Positions 1-10,739 of a stretch of DNA of 64,000 nt are shown here, in pieces. This DNA is from Lepas anatifera (Eukaryota; Arthropoda; Thecostraca; Lepadidae). Within the stretch, counting starts at the first letter, position 1, and the number at the start of each line of letters is the position of its first letter. The notes under the pieces are model-generated. The model was not told the origin of the DNA and did not search any database. It saw nothing but the letters and a program-made list of their open reading frames with translations. The stretch spans positions 501,001 to 565,000 of the forward strand of contig JAOTON010002196.1 in the NCBI GenBank assembly GCA_034440635.1. The letters are read 5' to 3'. A program made the translations under genes and the position numbers.

Positions 1-334
1 GGTCGCCTCGTGACCTGACCTCAGGGCACGAAATCGAAAAATCCCGGATATACACCTTGTAGACCCTGGAGGGGTTATGAAGTGTAGGAAGTTTCAAATC
101 GATCGACTTTGAAATGTAGCTCTTACAGAGCTCTAAAGGTGAAGTGAGGTGACCTTGGTTGACCTCGTCTGTTGACCTGACCTTGGGTGATCCGGGGTAA
201 AAATTTCAGGGATGATGGGAAAATGATGCAGTGAGAGGTAGAGCCCTCAACCGCGGCGCTGCGCCTCGTCATTTTTCTGCTATCCCGGAAAAACCTTAGG
301 GGGGCCATCGATGGCCCCCGGTGGGGAGGGTTAA
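1..334 (+). mobile_element. TTAA-type MITE family A, 3' part (cut by window edge)
   Basis: This is the 3' third of a non-autonomous DNA transposon seen complete at 2150-3180 and 50273-51289. It ends with the subterminal palindrome GGGGGCCATCGATGGCCCCC followed by a GGTGGGG-AGGG-TTAA terminus at 331-334. The interior carries repeated AGGTCA/TGACC words. The TTAA target and CCC...GGG ends resemble the piggyBac group, but no transposase is present, so the superfamily is an inference. Confidence 0.8.
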
Positions 335-1102
335 TATATATGATCACATGGCTGACATTTTATAAATGTTTTCATATAATTTTGAAGGATTTCATATTGC
401 AATTTGCTAATAATAGGGAACTTATTGTTATTCATATCAGCAGTACACCCATTCCGGGATTAGTCATTAACAAAAATAAGTTGTGTAAAATATGCAGTTT
501 CAAAAGCACACACATTTCCTAGTCTTTTCCATTTAATATAAGCAATAGCATGCAAAATGATACAGACAAATGTGATTTGGCACACATTTAGACTTTTCGA
601 CTTTGAGAGTGCCCACCATAAAAAGTCATAAGCTAGTGATCATGCAATAATTCACTCTTAAGAAGCCACATCTTTATCTTCTATTTTTTTCCTTTGGTTA
701 ACTGAAAACACTAAAAAAAACTAAGTAATATAAGCGCCAGGAAGAGGGTACTAAAAATTGTGTTTTGCACATCAACCTTGAAATGGGTCAAAACGGAAAC
801 TAAAAGCTTCAATTAGCTGCTTTTTCAAAGTACTTTCTTGATTTGTCATGGTTGGAGGACATCCCCTGGTTAAAAATATAAACACCGACGACCCAGCACT
901 GTACCTACTGTTCTCTGTATACGGAAAGTAAAACTCAGTCCTATCTCTGGCATTCCCTGCACATCAAGTCTCTCACAAACCACCACTCTTTAAATTATGT
1001 TGATTATCATTTACTTATTTAGCGCCCACTGCCTGCACAACATAATAGCACTGCACCCCTGCACACCACACGCGCCACGCCAGTCACACAACCATCATTG
1101 CC

Positions 1103-1105
<3 letters not shown>
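335..1105. other. AT-rich non-coding stretch
   Basis: No open frame with protein-like composition, no RNA gene and no recognisable repeat is visible here. It runs from the end of the family A element to the TA microsatellite. Confidence 0.6.

Positions 1106-1161
<56 letters not shown>
1106..1161. repeat. (TA)n microsatellite, SINE tail
   Basis: An uninterrupted TA dinucleotide run of about 55 bp. It directly adjoins the 3' end of the tRNA-derived SINE at 1165-1512 (- strand), so it may have grown from the tail of that element. Confidence 0.9.
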
Positions 1162-1164
<3 letters not shown>

Positions 1165-1512
1165 TAAATAAATTTTGTCCAACTTGTTTCCAGTACGGCT
1201 GCTGGAGTCGGAGTCTCACTAAAGTCCTCAAGGGACTTGTCACGGAGACCCCGACCCCCCACTTGAACGAGTAACTCCCACAATGAAGGGATTATTTAGA
1301 AGCCAAAGTTTAACGTCCCACAAAGCACAGGGACGGCCGTCCCGCTCAGGTCACCCTCACCAGTCGGTTGCCAGCCGACCTACGTCGGGCAAACTATTGA
1401 GCGCCGGAGCGTCTCAGGGGAACCGATCCCAAGCCTGGACATGCACTGCCACTGCATGCTTCTGAGCAGCGGGCCGGAGCCCAACGCTCTACCAACTGAG
1501 CTACCGGGGCAG
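1165..1512 (-). mobile_element. tRNA-derived SINE (family 1)
   Basis: Read on the - strand, the element begins with a tRNA-like head (CCCCGGTAGCTCAGTTGGTAG) containing a good RNA polymerase III A box. A weaker B-box-like GGATCGGTTCCC follows about 70-80 bases later. About 230 bp of tRNA-unrelated body follows and the element ends at the TA run. A second copy at 27505-27862 matches along the whole length in the same orientation, which shows that it is a dispersed repeat. The head does not fold into a complete cloverleaf, so this is not a functional tRNA gene. Confidence 0.75.
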
Positions 1513-2149
1513 CTAGCTTTGATTTGTATATTAGCTTTGCTTTGTAGCCTGAGGGCAAGGTATGCAGAATTTCTCAGGTTTTAAGTCACGTGACTTTTGA
1601 ACTGCTATTTATCGTGAACTGCTATTTATCGTTAACTGCCCTAATCGTCACCTTTTGTGTTATCGGAGGTTAGGTACGCGTAATGTCTTCAGTGCGCCAT
1701 CTGTAGTATTTGCCACATCAATATTACCGGGAGGACAACGTGAGCGTCCATTGTTTTGTTTTTGATTGAGGTGGTGCACAGGTTCGTTTCGACGCGGCTT
1801 AGTATGTATTTCTACGCTTAATTTTTCACAGGATTGTTCAGAATGCACTGGGGCAGGAATTGCCACTCAAAATGTCAAATGTTAGAATATTGAATCCTGT
1901 TCTTTGTGTTTGAAACCTCGCTTATTGCCTCAATTATGACTTTACTCATGAAGGACATACCTTCAAAATGAAAAGCCTTCAGGCCCTTCATCTTACCCAT
2001 CTCTTCACATTTAGCACCTATCTTCATTCCTATGCTGCAGACATAATTTATGTCATGGATAATGCATTGCAATCGACATTTTATTAAAAGAAACGTGCAG
2101 TTATTAAATAGTTAATGCTATGAATAAATGTATTGGAATTTGCGTACTA
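1513..2149. other. Non-coding stretch, nothing recognised
   Basis: Sequence between the SINE and the next family A element. A short direct repeat (gaactgctatttatcg, around 1600-1630) is visible, but there is no gene or known repeat. Confidence 0.55.
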
Positions 2150-3180
2150 TTAACCCGCGCCTCACCGGGGGTCCGGCGCCACCTTCGCCCCACCGGGGGC
2201 CATCGATGGCCCCCCTCTAACTCCGAAAATATGGGCGTTAGTGCAAATCTGCGAAGTGCACTAGAAAGCTTGCGTGGATTCAGTAAGAAATTACTTCACA
2301 TGTTTTAGTGCTCAGGTCAATGGTTTGACCTCCAGAGGTCAAATTAGGTCAAGATCGGCTATTTTCACTCAAATATGCAATGATTAAGCAAACTGGGCAT
2401 AACTCTTATGTCATTAGAGCTATTGAGGTCTGGTAAAGTACATTTGATAGGAAATTGCCAGTCCTTTTTCCGCTATGTGGAACGTAAAGACCTCCCGCCA
2501 GTGGTTTGACCTCCAGAGGTCACCCCGTGACCTAATATGACCTGAGGTCATGAAAGGTCAAAAAGTAACCTTGCCGTATATCAAATGAAAGCCAGTGACA
2601 AGACAAACACGATGGTGTTTGTTTCAACGCTCTAGCTTAATTAGGTCAAAAGTTATTGTCAAAATACTGTTTTTGACCCCTGGTGACCTTGGATGACCTT
2701 GGAAAAATCAAAGGGCAAATATGACCCCTGGGATCCATGAAAGGGTTTCCAAAAACGCTGTTCTGAGCAGTCTGAGTATTTGCAATCATTTTTGTGGCTC
2801 TTATATCATGAAACAGCTTTTCCCCATGCTTTTCCAATGGGAGAGGTCGCCTCGTGACCTGACCTCAGGGCACGAAATCGAAAAATCCCGGATATACACC
2901 TTGTAGATCCTGGATGGTTCATGAAGTGTAGTAAGTTTCAAATTGATCGATTTTGAAATGTAGCTCTTACAGAGCTCTAAAGTTGAAGTGAGGTGACCTT
3001 GGTTGACCTCGTCTGGTGACCTGACCTTGGGTGACCTGGGTTAAAAAATTTCAGGGATGATGGGAAAATGATGCAGTGAGAGGTAGAGCTCTCAACCGCG
3101 GTGCTGCGCCTCGTCGTTTTTCTGCTATCCCGGAAAAACCTTAGGGGGGCCATCGATGGCCCCGGTGGGGCGAGTGTTAA
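2150..3180 (+). mobile_element. TTAA-type MITE family A, complete copy
   Basis: A full-length copy of about 1.03 kb. It is bounded by TTAA at 2150-2153 and 3177-3180, with inverted ends CCCGCGCC-CACCGGGGG and CCGGTGGGGCGAGTG. A GGGGGCCATCGATGGCCCCC-type palindrome lies just inside each end. The interior is full of AGGTCA and TGACCT words in both orientations, several as close pairs. There is no transposase ORF. The copy matches 50273-51289 closely over its whole length, which implies recent activity of the family. Confidence 0.85.
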
Positions 3181-3204
3181 AGGAAAGGTGCATTTTTGTG
3201 TACA

Positions 3205-3400
3205 TACTTGGCCACTATTCTGAGTCAGAGTCGACTCCGACTCAATGTTTGTTTGAGTCGGAGTTGAGTCGACTCACTTCTGAATTTTGGTTGAGTCGAG
3301 TCGGCTCACCATTTTCAACACAGTGAGTCGAGTCAGAATCAGAGTCATCCTTTAAGCTGTGAGTCAGAGTTGAGTCGACTCAAATTTTTTTGAGTCATCA
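3205..3400. repeat. Degenerate GAGTC / GAGTCGACTC repeat
   Basis: About 190 bp composed mainly of GAGTC, its complement GACTC and the palindrome TGAGTCGACTCA, repeated with variation. The same words recur at 56345-56380 and 56518-56560. It looks like a palindromic low-complexity repeat. Several AP-1-like TGAGTCA words occur as a by-product. Confidence 0.75.
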
Positions 3401-3499
3401 ACAAGTCTGTTCGTATGTTTTTTTAAGTGACGCTAGTTTTAATCCAAACGCAGAAATCGCTCATGAATCAAAATAGGATTTTCGGAGCCATAGTCTCTC

Positions 3500-4470
3500 A
3501 AGTCCTGAAACGGAGTTGCAGTCTGAGCCACCTGCCACCTAAGCAGCAGCGTATACCAGGGCGGGGGGGGCGCTGTGGGGGCGCCAGGTGGGTCAATGGG
3601 CTCCTCCCCTGCCCTCTGGATCCGCCCACGGCCCGTTGCCCCCTGATCTTACGCACATGCAGAGCTCGTGTACTGCGGCACAGTGTAGTCACAGGCGACA
3701 TCGGCTTACCGGTACAGTATACCCAGCAATGAACGCACAGTGAGCGTTCTTGCAGTTCTATTGTGAACATATTCTTCCTTCTGAGAGATTACGAGCGTCG
3801 CCACCGACAAAAAAGTGAGGAGAGGCATTTAATTCTCAACCTCTTGCTGGCAAGAAACTTCCACTTCAGGGTCAAAACTAGTCGGATTAGGGCTCTTCAA
3901 TACTGTCCACACGTGCTGATTATAAACACTCCCCACTTTTGCACTGCAGTTTGAGTTATATTGAGATCGTTTTGGATGAAAATCGGTTGCAGGCCCCCTC
4001 GGGCACCGCTATTCTGACGCTATGGTATGGATGACAGGTTCGGTAATACCAAAAAATCCGAAGTTACCACATTTCTTCCTCTGGTGATAAATATAAAAAT
4101 TCTTATTTCATGTATCTCATGGCAAGCACCAAGCTCGGAGCCATCCATAATTTACGCAGCCGTGTACCAATAATGGTACGCTTTTCGGGGTGTGCAAGCT
4201 TCCTTGAAAACCAGAAAAGTGCCCCGAAACATAGAAAAACACCATACAGATTTTGAGCTGCATCTGAGTCTGACTCACTAGCATTAATCAAAGTGAAAGG
4301 TGAGATACGTACCATGGGCGTCGAAAGCAGAGGGGGACATCTCTGGCCTGGCCCGCTGGGTGGGACGTCCCCCAGAGAAGGTCGCGCTGGACTTACTACT
4401 CTCGAGTTTTCTTACACTAACTGACATGGGCTCAGGGGGCAGATTGGGGGGGCCGACCTGTCATGGCCCC
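3500..4470 (+). repeat. Dispersed repeat, left arm of outer inverted pair
   Basis: This segment is found again, diverged and inverted, at about 12300-13180. Shared landmarks are the GTGTACTGCGG-ACAGTGTAGTCACAGGCGACAT stretch, the GTATACCCAGCAATGAACGCA stretch, and the stretch around TTGATTAATGCTAGTGAGTC. No coding potential is visible. It is either an uncharacterised repeat family or the outer part of a long terminal inverted repeat. Confidence 0.7.
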
Positions 4471-4481
4471 CCTAGAAATTT

Positions 4482-4860
4482 ATATATATATATATATATG
4501 TTACAGGCAGGGTGAAGAACCAGGCAATCTGCAAAATGCCTAGGCAATCTGCAGATTGCCAAAGCGTCTGGGCATTCTGAAGAATGCCTAGGTATTCTGC
4601 AGAATGCCTAAAATTTCAGGCATTCTTCAAACTGCCTAACGCAATTTGCTCAGATAAGCATCCAATCGAGCAGCTATTCGCTACCAAACAATCTATTTCA
4701 TCTCGCCCAGTGTTCCAAACACTCCACAGGCCAGGAATTGCTTTATGGAGCCTGTGTTTCTCAGTTGCCGTTTCCAAAAATACATAGGTTTTGTGACTAA
4801 TTTCTTTGGTCAGATACACATTCAGTACTTTGATTTATACTGAGCAATTTCACCGCTGGT
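4482..4860. repeat. CTGCAG-core palindrome cluster (left arm)
   Basis: Begins with a short TA run (4482-4499), then several imperfect copies of the palindrome AGGCATTCTGCAGAATGCCT, then about 240 bp of unique-looking sequence. The whole segment recurs inverted at 9535-9983, with higher copy number of both the palindrome and the TA run. Confidence 0.8.
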
Positions 4861-5706
4861 GGGTCCGATTAGACCTCCTTTGGTTTTTCGCAAATGCTTC
4901 CGATTCAGTTTGAGTGAGAGCCTCGTCATTTTGCACACCTCTAGAGTGATTGATTCCACAACATATGACCAAAATTGGCATCAGGGCCGGCCAGGTCAAC
5001 GAGTTTTGAAGACATTTCGAAACCCATGTAAGATGATTATAGTATTCCAAAATGAGGCCGGGAGGGTGTAACTCGGCGTCTAGAAGAGAAGAGCTAGATT
5101 AGGTTTCTAAACATCATGCGAAATCTTTTGAAGTGACAAACCTGTCTGCTGGCAACCATTTTGAAGTCAGGTCAATAACAAGGTCACCATAGGTCACGAA
5201 AAGTCGCAGTTTTCGAAGTTGCTTGGGTCTTTAACTTTTGGACGAGGTAAGTTACCGCAGTAAATTTGCACTCCATAGTGACGAGCATGACCCAAGGATT
5301 CAAATGATGTACAACATGAGCCTGAAAAGGTTTTTATTTAATTTGACCTTCGCCTGAGGTCAAGGGTGCGATGGTACGTTTCAAGGTCATGTTGCATATC
5401 AATTTAAATGTTTGGGTCTAGATGAACTCATCGATGCCTTTGACTTTGTTCTATGTCTAATGGTTAGCGAGTTATAAAGGTAAAAAACTAATATTTATAG
5501 TTATAAAGCTTATAAAGTGATAGGTTATAAAGCTAAGTTGGTCAGAATTTGACTCATTTTACCCCTCACTGATGTCACAGGTCTACAGACATGGTTCAAG
5601 CTGGCTTTGAAAGTAGAAGACATTAAGACGCTTCCAGCGCCGTTTCAAGTTTTTCCGTGTCAGCTCCGGTTCCCGAGACCGTAGTGAGGGTCAGATCGGA
5701 CCCCTC
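4860..5706 (-). mobile_element. AGGTCA-bearing element family C, copy on - strand
   Basis: Read on the - strand it aligns with 32331-33123. A subterminal palindrome of the GGGGTCCGATCGGACCCC type lies at 5687-5705, followed by the TCTCGGGAACCGGA block and several AGGTCA words. A second diverged palindrome (around 4862-4878) is next to GCGAAAAACC. It is inverted relative to the copy at 8755-9530. The 5' palindrome is shared with another partial copy (5690-6164). Confidence 0.7.
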
Positions 5707-6164
5707 CCCTCGTTTTTTCGCGAACTATTATGCGCCGATTTAAACAAGACGTACGTCGCTTTGCTGGCCTTTAGGGTGATTAACTTGACAACTTACCACC
5801 AAAAATTAACATCAGGTCAGATCAGGTCAACAAGTTATGGCACCCTTCCTAAACCATGTAAGGCCATTTTGCTCCCCTAAAATGAGTCTGAAAAAAACAG
5901 GGGTCACCGAATTCTAGAAGAACTAGATTACGTTTTGAAAAATCATTCAAAAGCACTTGAAATGAAAAATATACGCGCTTACCACTCTAGACCTGCGGCA
6001 ACACGTCATGGTGCTTGCGGGTGTTTCAAATTGCCCAACATTATTTTTCAATGGAGAAACTCGAGTAACGTAAGCAAAACGGTCATTCGATAACAGGTAA
6101 CAAAATTGGGAAAAAACTATAAAATCACTAACCTTTGCGATGACAAGCTTCTTCACGTACCCTT
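5690..6164 (-). mobile_element. Family C, truncated tandem copy
   Basis: Sequence from 5690 onward repeats the order seen from 4862: palindrome, TTTTTCGCGAA, a GATTAACTTGACAAC block, two AGGTCA words, then a tract ending near AGAAGAACTAGATTACG. This copy therefore lies head to tail with the one at 4860-5706 and shares its palindrome. A family A element begins at TTAA 6165; I do not see the rest of the family C copy beyond it. Confidence 0.6.
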
Positions 6165-6935
6165 TTAACCCGCGCCCCACCGGGGTCCGGCGCCACCTTC
6201 GCTCCACCGGGGGCCATCGATGGCCCCCTTCTAACTCCGAACATGGTTAGCGCAAATCTGCGAAGTGCATTAGAAAGCTCGCGTGAATTCAGTAAGAAAT
6301 TACTTCGCATGATTAAGCGCTCAGGTCAATGGTTTGGCCTTCAGAGGTCAAGTTAGGTCACGATAGGCTATTTTCACTCAAATGTGCAATGCTCAAGCAA
6401 ACGGGGCATATTTCTTATGCCATTAGAGCTATTGAGATCTGGTAAAGTGCATTTGATAGGAAAAGGCCAGAACCTATGACCTATGGGATCCGTGAAAGGG
6501 TGTCGAAGAACGCTGTTCGGAGCAGTCTGAGCATTTTCAATCATTTTTGTAACTTTTAGATCATAAGACAGCTTTTCCCTATGCTTTTTCAATGGGAGAG
6601 GTCACCTCGTGACCTGACCTCAGGTCAGGAAATCGAAAAATCCCGGATATCCACCTTGTAGACCCTGGAGTGGCCATGAAGTGTAGGAAGTTTCAAAATG
6701 ATCGACTAATAAATGTAGCTCTTATAGAGCTAAAAAATTGAAGTGAGGTGACCTTGGTTGACCTCGTCTGGTGACCTGACCTTGGGTGACCCGGGATAAA
6801 AAATGTCAGGAATGGTGGGAAAATGATGGAGTAAGAGGTAGAGCCCTCAACCGTGGTGCTGCGTCTCGTCGTTTTTCTGCTATCCTGAAAAACCTTAGGA
6901 GGGCCATCGATGGCCCCCGGTGGGGCGAGGGTTAT
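6165..6935 (+). mobile_element. TTAA-type MITE family A, internally deleted copy
   Basis: Starts TTAACCCGCGCCCCACC at 6165 and ends GGTGGGGCGAGGG-TTAT at 6935, where the target TTAA has one mutation. Both subterminal CCATCGATGG palindromes are present. It is about 260 bp shorter than the complete copies, lacking a block in the middle that contains several AGGTCA words. Confidence 0.8.
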
Positions 6936-8700
6936 ATCCTAACGGTTGCCCAACATCCAGGCTCGGCATCTCTGTCGTAGCAATCCCCTACCCTCGCAAG
7001 TGTTGCTACACCTCGCGACCCATTCCTTGAAAAAAGCTTCGCGCCTTTGTTCTGCGTCATTTAAGTAAACACCCTTCCCGCAAAATTCTCCCACACACTT
7101 TAGAGGCAGGCGAAGGTGCTTTCCACAGAACGCCCTATAAAAAGTCCTTAACTAACTAATTGGTCTAATATTAACACTTTAAACCAACACAGCAGGCAGA
7201 TGAACGCGTTTCGACAAAAATTGTCTTCTTCAGCATCTATGGTAGGAGGGATAAGGAACCCGTCATCAAGACATTCAGCAGTTTCATCGTTTGGATTTTT
7301 GTGCAAAATTATCGTGCGATAGAAATATAAAAGCACCGTTTTTGAGGATATTCCAATAATGCTTCTTGAATTATTCTAAAATGTATACAAGCAAGCTTCG
7401 ATATGAGACAATCTAGCCTTATCACTTGTTTTAAATAATGTTCTATTTTTATTTTATCATCATTATTGTTTTTTGTTTATTATTATATAAAACTTTTTTC
7501 TCTCTCTTTGCTTAACCAACTCCTAATACAGCCGCAGATTTTGCCCATTTCATGAAGCCTGGCCTAAGATTAAAAGTATCATTTTTAGCTATATGTTCTG
7601 CTTCTGTAGCTTTCCTATTATCTTTGTTTTTACAATCTGCTATAATTTTAGCTCTAGAGCTAAAATTATAGCAGTGATTAGGGCCGGGTTAGCAGTGAGA
7701 ATCTAATGCGAGACAATGGGAAACAGAGCAAGTAATCAGGAAATCAAAACTGGCTCATTCTACCGCATGTTTATCCTCCTGAATATGCATATTGCGCCCA
7801 TGTGGTAGGCTGTATTGGATTGAACGGAGTTGATTTCGCTTGCCTTGAAGTAGCTACCAATCTTTGTGATATGGATCGTTGCGCTGCAAAGTGCTGCGAT
7901 ATTAGGAATAAGTTGGCTGTTGGGTGTTTTACTTAAATACAACAATGGAAACTTTGTAATACTTCTGTTTAAATGACTGATATTGTATAATTTTCAGCAT
8001 AGGTGTTTAAGAAAGCTTGGTTTAATTCTGGTATGGTCTCGAACATTATTTGGAAACAAGTGACTACATGATACTTGAAGCTTACAAAATGTCGGATGAA
8101 CATAAAGTTGAATAATGTTTTCAAATTTGCCACGCAAATCCCCAAAATGATTTTTTTCTGAAACATTTCGATACTCTTACTAGATATGATGAAACAAATG
8201 TTTTTAGAAGTAACAGTTTCCAAGTCAGTTTCGAAGATGCAACCCTTCGAAAGCATCACTCTACCTGGCTTTTTTAACTATCCTGAAAAGAAATGTTTGG
8301 CCAGCAAACATTGGTGTACCGAATATGTTCGAAATATTTTGCATTGCAAAACTAATATATTCATGTATGCTGCTAACCGATCCACAACATTTACAATGTT
8401 TGTAATTTACCACTGGAGAAAAACATACAAATAATTGATTAGATCTCATATTTTCAGCATCATGTCTCGTGTGAGATTCGAAAGCCCTCTCGACCTGCGA
8501 AACCAGACAAATCAGCTAACACACCAATGCTAGCAAATGAATAGCACGCATACATTTTTCACGATCTGCGGGTACGAAGAGGAGTATGGGTTACCCTATA
8601 AAAAGAAGCACTAAGCAAGATTAAAAAGTACTTGTTGACAAAAATTGGTGGTGAGGTAAAACTGACAAAAGGATTCGGACATTAAAGCCGTAAAAGACAG
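6936..8700. other. AT-rich spacer between inverted arms
   Basis: AT-rich sequence with no protein-like open frame. It holds the perfect 38-bp palindrome at 7637-7674, and otherwise I recognise nothing. It forms the centre of the nested inverted repeat arrangement. Confidence 0.55.
7637..7674. repeat. Perfect 38-bp palindrome
   Basis: CTGCTATAATTTTAGCTCT is followed immediately by its exact reverse complement, with no spacer. No flanking homology shows it to be part of a known element. Confidence 0.9.
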
Positions 8701-8754
8701 TGATTATGCGACCTGATCAACGATGTCCATAATCGTCGTGGTCACCTGGGAAAG

Positions 8755-9530
8755 GAAAAATAAAAACAGCTCCAAAGACGAGTTTGAATCATATCCGTTG
8801 ACCCGTGACGTCTCAGAAGGCAAATATGGGTCAAATTTTGTCCCATTTAGGAAACCCTTTATAGTTCGGGAACCATTAGACCTAGAACAAGGTGAAAGGC
8901 ATCAATGTGTTCGTCTTGACCCAATAATTCAAATGATATGCAACATGACCTTGAAAGGTCCCACCGCAACCCTGGTCTCAGGTCAAGGTTAACAAAATTT
9001 GACCTCAGGTCAAGGCCAAGTAATGACCTTTCAGAAACATGCTGCACATCATTTGACTCCTTGCGTCATGTTCGTCACTATGATGCCAACTTTATTGATG
9101 TATCATATCTTGTTTCAAATTATAGACACTAACAACTCCAAAACCATGACCTTTGGTGACCTTTGGTGACCTTTTTATTGGCTTGACCTCAGAATGGATG
9201 CTAGCATGCCGATTTGTCCTTTCAAGAGGTTTCGCATAATATAAACTTTAATTAACAAATAATATACACTTATAAACTTGATCAAGTTCTTCTAGAAGCC
9301 GAGTTACACCCCTGGTTTTGTCAGCCTCATTTTGGAATACTATAATCGTCCTAAATAATATCTTAAAAACTCGTTGACCTGGCCTGCCCTATGCCAGTTT
9401 TGGTCATACGTTGTGGAGCCAATTACTCTAGAGGTGTGCAAAGTGACGAGGCTCTCACTTAAATTGACTCGGAAGCATTTGCGAAAAACCAAAGGAGGTC
9501 TAATCGGACCCACCAGCGGTGAAATTGCTC
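8755..9530 (+). mobile_element. AGGTCA-bearing element family C, copy on + strand
   Basis: Aligns in direct orientation with 32440-33110 and inverted with 4860-5640. It contains the shared blocks around TGACCCGTGACGTC, GACCTAGAACAAGGTGAAAGGCATCAATG, repeated AGGTCA/GACCTTTGG words, TCTTCTAGAAGCCGAGTTACACC, and ends near AAAACCAAAGGAGGTC-AATCGGACCC. The 5' palindrome is missing, so the copy is 5' truncated. Confidence 0.7.
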
Positions 9531-9534
9531 AGTT

Positions 9535-9936
9535 TAAATCAAACTACTGAAGGTGTATCTGATCAAAGAAATTAGTCACAAAAGCTATGTATTTTTGGAA
9601 ACGGCAACTGAGAACCACAGGCTCCATAAAGCGATTCCTGGCCTGTGGAGTGTTTGGAACACTGGACGAGATGAAATAGATTGTTTGGTAGCAAATAACT
9701 GCTCGATTGGATGCTTATCTGAGCAAATTGTGTTAGGCAGTTTGAAGAATGCCTGAAATTTTAGGCATTCTGCAGAATGCCTAGGCATTCTTCAGAATGC
9801 CCAGACGCTTTGGCAATCTGCAGATTGCCTAGGCATTTTGCAGATTGCCTAGGCATTCTGCAGAATGCCAAACTGGCTGGGAAATCTGCAGAATGCCTGG
9901 CATTCTGCAGAATGCCTGGTTCTTCACCCTGCCTGT

Positions 9937-9940
<4 letters not shown>
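9535..9940. repeat. CTGCAG-core palindrome cluster (right arm)
   Basis: Inverted counterpart of 4500-4860. Between 9740 and 9925 there are at least seven whole or partial copies of AGGCATTCTGCAGAATGCCT and a TTGCAGATTGCC variant, nearly back to back. Each copy can form its own hairpin. Confidence 0.85.

Positions 9941-9983
<43 letters not shown>
9941..9983. repeat. (TA)n microsatellite
   Basis: A TA run of about 43 bp at the outer edge of the right arm. It mirrors the shorter TA run at 4482-4499 on the left arm. Confidence 0.9.
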
Positions 9984-9989
<6 letters not shown>

Positions 9990-10739
9990 GGCCAAACCCT
10001 CTTTTAGCCCCCTCCAAGGTAAAGTAGTGTCACATAATTAATCAATTTGGGAGAACGTTTCCTTTGTCCGTTTGGAAGGTACTTCTTTGTAGGTGAAATA
10101 TATTCCTTCTCAAGAGAAAGTAAGACTGAGTAGAAAAACTATAATGGTTGCAAAAGCTATAAGTACCTTTGTAGCGCGACGTTTTCTTCTTTTTTTCTGC
10201 TCGCCGACATGAATTTGACCGGTTGGGCAGATTCAGCTTGTTCGTTTACCCCAAACCAATGGGCTGGATCCGCCCCTGCATGGGCTTTATCATTTTTCCC
10301 GAATTAGTTTTGGGTAAACGGCCTCAGTAACGCTCTCCCTGACTTGTATTGGGTCTTATCTTTTGCTCCCATCCCCCTCCCCCGATTGCCGCCAGGTCGT
10401 AGTCGGTTCGCCTCCGAGCAAAAATCTGCGGCTACCGGCACGTCCTCAACCGACTGGGTGGAGTCATTGACATTGTCCTCCTTATACAAAACATTTCCCC
10501 GCCTATGACCTTAAGTCACGCCTTCGTTTTTGCGGTATAGCGTCAGAAAAGTGAAGCACGCCAAAACATCGAAAATGTGTGAACTCTCGACTAAATTGTG
10601 CCATTTCTTCCGTTCAGCATGGAACAATTCTGCACTTGTTTCCCTTTATTTTGATATCTTTTCCGATGCTACCTCGGTAGTGCCCTCTATTATTCGCCAC
10701 GCTCTAAAACTCGTCAAATGGGACGGTTATAAGTTTTAA

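Noticed and set aside
1470..1512. tRNA gene on the - strand
   Set aside because: The A-box half is tRNA-like, but the acceptor and T arms do not close into a cloverleaf, and the whole 350-bp unit recurs at 27505-27862, so it is a SINE head.
8700..9530. CRISPR-like array of GGTCA repeats
   Set aside because: Spacing of the words is irregular and the words are 5-6 bases, with no constant repeat-spacer structure. The context is a eukaryotic transposon.
9829..10027. Small protein with a Tyr/Ile repeat
   Set aside because: It is a translation of a TA microsatellite and the CTGCAG palindromes beside it.
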